Below are positions 5,034 to 10,466 of a stretch of 10,466 bases of DNA, piece after piece (position 1 is the stretch's first letter; each line of letters opens with the position of its first letter). A program made the translations under genes and the position numbers. The stretch spans positions 1 through 10,466 of the forward strand of contig JANYGM010000476.1 in assembly GCA_025362415.1 (NCBI GenBank), given 5' to 3'. The DNA comes from a bacterium. Lineage in GTDB: Bacteria; Bacteroidota; Bacteroidia; Cytophagales; Thermonemataceae. Below the pieces are notes generated by a model. It saw only the letters and a list, made by a program, of their open reading frames with translations. It had not been told where the DNA came from and did no database searches.

Positions 5034-7208
5034 ATGAATAAAATTACAATTTTTCTAATTGTCTCACTTTTTTTATTTTCTAATAAAAAACTGCTTTTTG
5101 CGCAAGATGCACCAATGCAAGCCATTATTTTGAGTGCAAATAAGTCTGAATATATGCTTGGAAGACATTATCAGATATTTAAAGATACCTCCGCCAAACT
5201 TACCTACACACAAGTAAGTAGCAATAAATATGATAATTTGTTTTATTCTAGTAAAGAAGATAAACCTAGTGTAGGTTATTCTAGTGCTGCTTTTTGGTTG
5301 CGTTTCAAAATAGAAAACCCTTTTCAATCTGAAAAAGAATACGTTTTGGAGCTAGAAGCACCACTTTTAGATGACGTTACGCTATTTTCTCCTACTTCTT
5401 TGGGTAGTATTCAAGAGAAAAAAGTTGGTGATTTGATGCCCTTCAACAACAGAGAAATCCGCAATAAAAATCACGCTTTCCGTATCAAAATCCCTGCACG
5501 CAATACCAGCACCTATTATATGCGTGTACACTCGCAAAGTTCTCTGCATTTTGGAGGTACACTTTGGGAAGAGCCAGAGTTTCAAGTAAGTTCTAGCAAT
5601 GAACAAACAGGTTTTGGTATCTATATAGGTATTATGATAGCTATGATTTTTTATAACTTTTTTGTTTTTCTTTCGTTGCGAGATGGTACATATTTGCATT
5701 ATGTAAGCAGTATTATTGCTGTGTCGTTATTTCAGCTATCTTATAATGGAATGGCATATCAGTTTTTTTGGTCATCTTCTCCCAAATGGCACGACATAAG
5801 TGTTCCTTTTTTTATTGCATTGGGTGCGCTTACCAGCCTAAATTTCGCTACAAAATTTTTAAATACAAAAGAAAATGTACCCAAATGGCTCAATAAAGTT
5901 ATTTTAGGGCTTACTATTTATTCTGTTTTGGTGGCTCTGCTTAGTTTTGTAGTCAGTTATGGTATTATAATACGTTTTTCTACACTTGCAGGCTTACTGA
6001 TGTCGGTGGTAGTCGTAATATCTTCTATATTTGCTTTGCGTAAAGGTTTCCGTCCTGCAAGGTTCTTTTTGGTGGCGTGGAGTATGTTTTTGTTAGGTGT
6101 TTTCGTAACTGTTTTGCGTGGGTTTGGCATATTACCTTATGGTTTTGTTACCAATTATTCCATTCCTATTGGTGCGGCAATAGAAGTTATTTTACTTTCT
6201 TTGGGGCTTGCTGATAGGATAGCCGTGATTAGGCGTGAATTAACCCAAAAAACATTACAACAAGCACGCCTAGAAAGTGAAAAAGAACGAGAAAGAAATG
6301 AATTTGTAGAAGACCAAAACAAACGCTTAGAGGAGCTTGTAGCTAGTCGTACCATTGATTTGGCAGACCAAAACAGAAAAATGACTGCAAGTATTCGTTA
6401 TGCAGAAAGAATACAAAAAGCTATTCTACCTCAAAAAAGTCTAATAACACAAACTTTGCCTGATTCTTTTATTTACTTCAAACCTCGTGATATTGTTAGT
6501 GGAGATTTCTATTGGTTTGCTGAAAAAGGCGACAAAATAGTGATTGCAGTAGTTGATTGCACTGGACACGGTGTTCCAGGTGCTTTTATGAGTATGATAG
6601 GGAATACTTTACTTAATCAGATTGTCCACGAAAGAGGTATTACACGTCCATCAGAGGTGCTTAACCAACTTCACGAAGAAATAAAAACTGCCCTCAAACA
6701 AACAGAAGACCGTAACAAAGATGGTATGGATATTGGTTTGTGTGTGGTGCATAGAGATGTCAATATGATAGAGTTTGCAGGAGCAGAAATTCCTTTACTT
6801 TTGATGAGAAATGGTATTTTGGAAGAAGTAAAAGCCGACAAACGCTCTATTGGCGGCAGTTCTCGTGCTAATTCTGCTCCTTTTACTAACCATTTTATTA
6901 AGGTAAAAGAAGGAGAAGAAATCACCATTTATCTTTCTTCTGACGGCTATGCAGACCAATTTGGTGGAGATGATAACACTAAGTTTATGACCAAAAAGTT
7001 TAGAGATTTATTGCTTACACTTAACACAAATAAAAATCTCAAAAGCCAACATATCCAACTCAACAAGGTAATGGAAGAGTGGAAAGGCGCACACCGCCAA
7101 ATAGATGATATTTTAGTTGTAGGATTTAAAATAAAAGGCATTGCACGCAAAGTAGAGGCAGTACCAGCACAAGAATTGACTAATATTAGAAAAGAACTAA
7201 GATATTAG
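5034..7208 (+). CDS. 7TM-DISM receptor with SpoIIE/PP2C-type phosphatase output
   Basis: A membrane sensor whose cytoplasmic end is a predicted metal-dependent Ser/Thr phosphatase. Numbering from the ATG at 5034: signal peptide 1-24 (ends LLFAQ); extracellular 7TMR-DISMED2-like beta domain about 40-185 (SAAFWLRFKIENP, YYMRVHSQSS); about seven membrane helices 192-395; coiled coil 395-455 (EKERERNEFVEDQNKRLEEL); the linker motif IRYAERIQKAILP at 454-466; SpoIIE domain about 475-702. Acidic metal-binding positions are visible in SGDFYW (489-494), VVDCTGHGVPGAF (507-519), SSDGYADQFGG (635-645) and QIDDILVVGF (689-698), so the phosphatase appears intact. Relatives often dephosphorylate anti-sigma-factor antagonists or feed phosphorelay-like switches; no such partner is encoded here. 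An upstream in-frame ATG at 5004 would add ten residues before the signal peptide; 5034 gives the more typical signal. The secreted propeller gene follows after 44 bases and may be co-transcribed. Confidence 0.93.
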   Translation: MNKITIFLIVSLFLFSNKKLLFAQDAPMQAIILSANKSEYMLGRHYQIFKDTSAKLTYTQVSSNKYDNLFYSSKEDKPSVGYSSAAFWLRFKIENPFQSEKEYVLELEAPLLDDVTLFSPTSLGSIQEKKVGDLMPFNNREIRNKNHAFRIKIPARNTSTYYMRVHSQSSLHFGGTLWEEPEFQVSSSNEQTGFGIYIGIMIAMIFYNFFVFLSLRDGTYLHYVSSIIAVSLFQLSYNGMAYQFFWSSSPKWHDISVPFFIALGALTSLNFATKFLNTKENVPKWLNKVILGLTIYSVLVALLSFVVSYGIIIRFSTLAGLLMSVVVVISSIFALRKGFRPARFFLVAWSMFLLGVFVTVLRGFGILPYGFVTNYSIPIGAAIEVILLSLGLADRIAVIRRELTQKTLQQARLESEKERERNEFVEDQNKRLEELVASRTIDLADQNRKMTASIRYAERIQKAILPQKSLITQTLPDSFIYFKPRDIVSGDFYWFAEKGDKIVIAVVDCTGHGVPGAFMSMIGNTLLNQIVHERGITRPSEVLNQLHEEIKTALKQTEDRNKDGMDIGLCVVHRDVNMIEFAGAEIPLLLMRNGILEEVKADKRSIGGSSRANSAPFTNHFIKVKEGEEITIYLSSDGYADQFGGDDNTKFMTKKFRDLLLTLNTNKNLKSQHIQLNKVMEEWKGAHRQIDDILVVGFKIKGIARKVEAVPAQELTNIRKELRY

Positions 7209-7252
7209 CAATTTAATTACGTATTATTGTCCCACTAAAACCTCAAGTAAAA

Positions 7253-9697
7253 ATGAAAAAGATAACAAACATAGTGCCATTGTTGATGGTATTGTTGGCA
7301 ATACATCACACTATTTGTGCGCAACTACTTCCTAATTATGCTAATTCGTGGCTAGGAAACACTTTTGGAACGCCTGCTAACCATATTCCACATTCCATAG
7401 ATAATTTGTATGTAACACCCTCGGGAAAAGTAGCAACCATTACTGGTTGGGAAGAAGGAGGGCATAATGTAGCTGTTTTTGATGGTTTGGGCAATCAAAT
7501 TGGCATACCACAACAAAGCGGAACTGGCTCTTGGGGAAGATTTTCGGGCAATGCTGTTTTTATGGATGACCAATATGTTTATCAAATAATGAAACAAAAA
7601 GGTTGTGATGGCAATAATGGAAACCTTAATCACTTTCCTGTTTGTGGTACGCAATGGTTTTGTGTACGAAGGTTTTTCCTAAATGGAAATGGTGCCCCTT
7701 TTTCTGGCGGAAAAGGATATGATGGGAGTTTTTTGATTGTTAATACAGATGCAACAGATTTGTCGGGTACACCTTTAAATGGAGTCGTAGTACTCAATAA
7801 TGAACTTTATGTAAGTGATAAACTTACCAATTCTATTAAAGTTTATAACGCTGCCACAATGAGTGCTACTGTGGTAAGAACCTTGTCTGTGGGGTATAGT
7901 GGTCTTTTAGACTATGATAGTCAAGGAAATATATGGTTATTGGATACTATACAACAAAAAATTGTTTGTTTTTCTCCTACGGGCGTTCTGCAAACGCCAC
8001 AAATCACCTTGCCTGTTGCCAAAAAAGCAACTGCCTTTTGCATTGATAAAGTAAATAATAAAGTTTTGGTAGCCAATAATGGCATTGACCAAAATATTTT
8101 AATTTATACTTCAATTTTCTCAAACCCTGCCCAAACTTCAACTATGGGGCTTACAGGCGGTATCAATGCTGGGCTAATGGGCGAAGTTGCTCCATTGAAG
8201 TTTAGTGAACCAAAAGGGGTAGGAATTGATAATCTAGGAAATGTTTATGTGGGTAATAATGGCGTGTGGCAAGGCGGAGCAAGATTAGAAAAATATAATG
8301 CCGCTAACACAATGTTATGGCGTTTGAATGGCTTGATGTTTACGGATAATGGCACTGTTGACCCTACTTCTGAAACTGATTTCTATACAAAAGAATTTCA
8401 TTTAACTCTAAACTTAAATAATACGCTACCAGGTACTGAATGGCAGTTGAAGGGAATGACTATCAACCGCTTTGCTTTTCCAGAAGATGATAGAATTACA
8501 GACAGTAATGGTTTTTTTTGGACTTCTGCGTATGTAAGAAATGTGGCAGGAAAAAGGCTTCTGTTTGTTTCGGATATGTATGGAAAAAGATTAGCCATTT
8601 ATAAATTTAATCCCTCTATTTATGCAGAAACGGCTATTCCTAGTGCTTTTGTGGGGCATAATTCAACGGCTAATACAGAATTTATTTGGACAGATAACAA
8701 CAACGACCAACTCCACCAAACCAATGAATACGACAATAGACCCACTAACAACTTTTATTTAACCCATATTGTACCAGACCAACAAGGCAATATCTGGAAA
8801 ACGAATAGAGAAGCGGGTATTCGTTATTTTCCAATGCAAGGATTTAATGCTAATGGCAATCCTAATTATTCTTATGCAACTTCTACGTTATTCCCAAATG
8901 TAAGTGGTATTTATGATATAAAGCGAATTGAATATGACAATGCAACGGGTGCTTTGTATGTTACAGGAAGAAGTGCAAGTAGTGTTAGTGATAACTGGGG
9001 CTGTGCTGGTGACGTATTAGCTAGATATAATAATTATCTCACTAATCCTACTGCTTTGCCCGCTTGGAGTGTGGCAATACCTTTTTTCGCAGAAGGAACC
9101 CCTGCTGCTGATAATAATATAAAAGCATTTTGTTTGGCAGGAGACTATATTTTTACTATTCTTACAAAAAATGGCAAAATAGTAGTAAGAGAAAAAGCAA
9201 CAGGAAATGTAGTAGGAGATATTTTGCCCACTAGTGCTACTAACTTTGTGAGTGGTTGGTCAGACATAAACGGCGCAATACAAGCCCACAAAAGAGTTAA
9301 TGGAGAATATATGATTTTTGCAGAAGAAAACAGCAATGGCAAAATAATGATGTACCGTTGGTGTCCTACAGGAAATTGCGCTCCAATAGTGGTAGTACCA
9401 CCTATTGTTGTACCTCCTGTTGTTGTACCACCTGTTGTGATACCTCCCGTAGTTGTATCACCTGTAACAGGAATTGCTACTGAAGAAAAAATAATTGTTT
9501 ATCCTAATCCAACTAATGATTATGTTTTAATAGACATCAAAGGAATAGAAACACTACAATTATTCAATTCCTTTGGACACCTTCTTTCTACAAAAGTAAA
9601 TGTTAGTGGACTTCAAAAAATTGAACTTCAACACTTGCCAAACGGTTTATATTTAATCAAAACAAAGACACTCCTATACAAAATTGTAAAAAAATAA
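7253..9697 (+). CDS. Secreted propeller-like protein with T9SS sorting domain
   Basis: 814 residues, no named function recognised. The order is: signal peptide 1-23 (hydrophobic core, TICA before Gln24); a long region with NHL/SMP-30-like strands, for example ELYVSDKLTNSIKVYN, DSQGNIWLLDT, PKGVGIDNLGNVYVGNNG (about 319-336), LLFVSDMYGKRLAIYKF (about 436-452) and DQQGNIWKTN (about 508); a Pro/Val linker of five pentapeptides (715-739); and a C-terminal type A T9SS domain (about 744-814). The T9SS hallmarks are VYPNPTND at 749-756, LPNGLYLIK at 795-803 and the end YKIVKK. The protein should cross the outer membrane by the Por secretion system, losing the tail and being released or attached to the surface. 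The propeller probably serves in binding or scaffolding; an enzymatic role cannot be excluded. It lies 44 bases after the receptor/phosphatase gene and 42 bases before the SDR gene, all rightward, with no terminator visible in either gap. Confidence 0.88.
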   Translation: MKKITNIVPLLMVLLAIHHTICAQLLPNYANSWLGNTFGTPANHIPHSIDNLYVTPSGKVATITGWEEGGHNVAVFDGLGNQIGIPQQSGTGSWGRFSGNAVFMDDQYVYQIMKQKGCDGNNGNLNHFPVCGTQWFCVRRFFLNGNGAPFSGGKGYDGSFLIVNTDATDLSGTPLNGVVVLNNELYVSDKLTNSIKVYNAATMSATVVRTLSVGYSGLLDYDSQGNIWLLDTIQQKIVCFSPTGVLQTPQITLPVAKKATAFCIDKVNNKVLVANNGIDQNILIYTSIFSNPAQTSTMGLTGGINAGLMGEVAPLKFSEPKGVGIDNLGNVYVGNNGVWQGGARLEKYNAANTMLWRLNGLMFTDNGTVDPTSETDFYTKEFHLTLNLNNTLPGTEWQLKGMTINRFAFPEDDRITDSNGFFWTSAYVRNVAGKRLLFVSDMYGKRLAIYKFNPSIYAETAIPSAFVGHNSTANTEFIWTDNNNDQLHQTNEYDNRPTNNFYLTHIVPDQQGNIWKTNREAGIRYFPMQGFNANGNPNYSYATSTLFPNVSGIYDIKRIEYDNATGALYVTGRSASSVSDNWGCAGDVLARYNNYLTNPTALPAWSVAIPFFAEGTPAADNNIKAFCLAGDYIFTILTKNGKIVVREKATGNVVGDILPTSATNFVSGWSDINGAIQAHKRVNGEYMIFAEENSNGKIMMYRWCPTGNCAPIVVVPPIVVPPVVVPPVVIPPVVVSPVTGIATEEKIIVYPNPTNDYVLIDIKGIETLQLFNSFGHLLSTKVNVSGLQKIELQHLPNGLYLIKTKTLLYKIVKK
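9395..9469 (+). repeat. Five 15-bp units encoding a Pro/Val pentapeptide linker
   Basis: Five in-frame 15-bp units (9395, 9410, 9425, 9440, 9455) encode VPPIV, VPPVV, VPPVV, IPPVV and the degenerate VSPVT. Synonymous differences among units (cca/cct/ccc; gtt/gtg/gta) show the array is not freshly duplicated and that the peptide pattern is kept. It separates the propeller from the T9SS domain and would be an extended stalk. Confidence 0.9.
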
Positions 9698-9739
9698 AGC
9701 ATTTTTACTAAAACAAACAAAATCAATTAAATATCCTTT

Positions 9740-10466
9740 ATGTACAATCAACCAATGCTAAAAGAAGGCGCACTTGCAGGGCGCACAATAGTTGTTACAG
9801 GTGGCGGAACAGGCTTAGGCTACGCTATGGGCAAGTATTTCTTAGAACTAGGCGCAAACCTTGTCATCACGAGCCGTAAAATGCCAGTCTTGGAAGAAGC
9901 CGCAAAAAAACTTTCAGAAGAAACCAAAACGGAAGGCAAAGTTTTGCCACTCACTTGTGATGTACGCATCTATGAAGAGGTAGAAGCTATGCTTAAAGCC
10001 GCTGTGGCTAAATTTGGTAAAGTTGATGGCTTGCTTAATAATGCTGCTGGGAACTTTATCAGCCCAACAGAACGCTTATCTAGTCGTGCTTTTGATACGG
10101 TAGTAGATATTGTTTTGAAAGGCTCTTATAATTGTACGCTTGCATTTGGCAAATATTGGATAGAAAACAAGCTACCTGCCACCGTTTTGAGCATTGTAAC
10201 TACTTATGCTTGGACGGGAACAGGCTTTACTGTCCCATCTGCGTGTGCAAAAGCGGGAGTTTTGGCTCTTACACGTTCTTTGGCAGTAGAATGGGCAAAA
10301 TACAAAATTAGGTTTAATGCTATTGCACCAGGTCCTTTCCCTACAGAGGGAGCGTGGTCTAGGTTGTTTCCTGATAGTCTTGCAGAAACAGATTTAGGCA
10401 AAAAACTTGACCCAATTCAGCGTATTCCCTTGCGTAGAGTAGGAGAATTGCAGGAAATAGCTAATA
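9740..10466 (+). CDS. 2,4-dienoyl-CoA reductase-type SDR (C-terminus beyond window)
   Basis: First 242 residues of a classical short-chain dehydrogenase/reductase, still open at the window end. The cofactor loop is TGGGTGLG (20-27), and SRK at 45-47 after the second strand fits NADP(H) preference. NNAAGN lies at 100-105. The usual YxxxK is replaced by SACAK (Ser167, Lys171), with Tyr156 eleven residues earlier in TTYAWTGTGF. This spacing (Tyr, +11 Ser, +4 Lys) is that of mitochondrial 2,4-dienoyl-CoA reductase DECR1 (Tyr199, Ser210, Lys214), and PGPFPTEGAWSRL also matches that group. The likely role is reduction of 2,4-dienoyl-CoA during beta-oxidation of unsaturated fatty acids. The ATG at 9740 puts the Rossmann motif at the expected place; the in-frame ATG at 9755 is an alternative. 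The gene starts 42 bases after the T9SS protein gene. Confidence 0.9.
   Translation, partial: MYNQPMLKEGALAGRTIVVTGGGTGLGYAMGKYFLELGANLVITSRKMPVLEEAAKKLSEETKTEGKVLPLTCDVRIYEEVEAMLKAAVAKFGKVDGLLNNAAGNFISPTERLSSRAFDTVVDIVLKGSYNCTLAFGKYWIENKLPATVLSIVTTYAWTGTGFTVPSACAKAGVLALTRSLAVEWAKYKIRFNAIAPGPFPTEGAWSRLFPDSLAETDLGKKLDPIQRIPLRRVGELQEIAN

Noticed and set aside
4742..5125. Minus-strand open frame of 127 codons over the intergenic region and the start of the receptor gene
   Set aside because: It is Phe/Leu/Ile/Lys-rich as expected of AT-rich DNA, overlaps the receptor's signal peptide antisense, and shows no recognisable domain.

Overview
The window looks like a chromosomal segment of a low-GC member of the Bacteroidota, probably from the Cytophagales/Flexibacter side. 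The grounds are a C-terminal type IX secretion (T9SS) sorting domain, a 7TM-DISM/SpoIIE phosphatase of the kind common in that group, TAnnTTTG-type -7 promoter elements, and starts without clear Shine-Dalgarno sequences. The genus cannot be named from sequence reading alone. No rRNA, tRNA, CRISPR array or complete insertion sequence was seen.

Layout. At the left end, cysS (cysteinyl-tRNA synthetase) runs leftward. It carries an in-frame 76-bp GC-rich, doubly palindromic repeat inside the coding sequence. A divergent promoter region separates it from a rightward group: a Crp/Fnr-family regulator, a DJ-1/PfpI (Hsp31-like) protein with an export signal, and an exported SMP-30-type six-bladed propeller. 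Between the regulator and the DJ-1 gene lies a perfect TTGTGTGA-N6-TCACACAA inverted repeat. The regulator's recognition helix (SRETLSR) matches the TGTGA-reading helix of E. coli CRP, so the regulator probably controls the DJ-1 gene and perhaps the propeller gene.

The stretch 4480-5033 holds no intact gene. It contains a 3 x 14-bp tandem repeat directly after the SMP-30 stop codon, a strong hairpin terminator, a second copy of a 35-bp heptameric repeat also found after cysS, and what looks like the last 27 codons of a lost outer-membrane beta-barrel gene on the minus strand. Next comes a second rightward group: a 7TM-DISM receptor with a SpoIIE/PP2C phosphatase output, an 814-residue secreted propeller-like protein with a Pro/Val linker and T9SS tail, and the start of a 2,4-dienoyl-CoA-reductase-type SDR cut by the window end.

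The genes themselves belong to known families. The more unusual content is the repeat landscape (a REPIN-like element living inside an essential gene, and two heptamer-based families placed right at stop codons) and the regulator/operator pair. No new multi-gene system was found.
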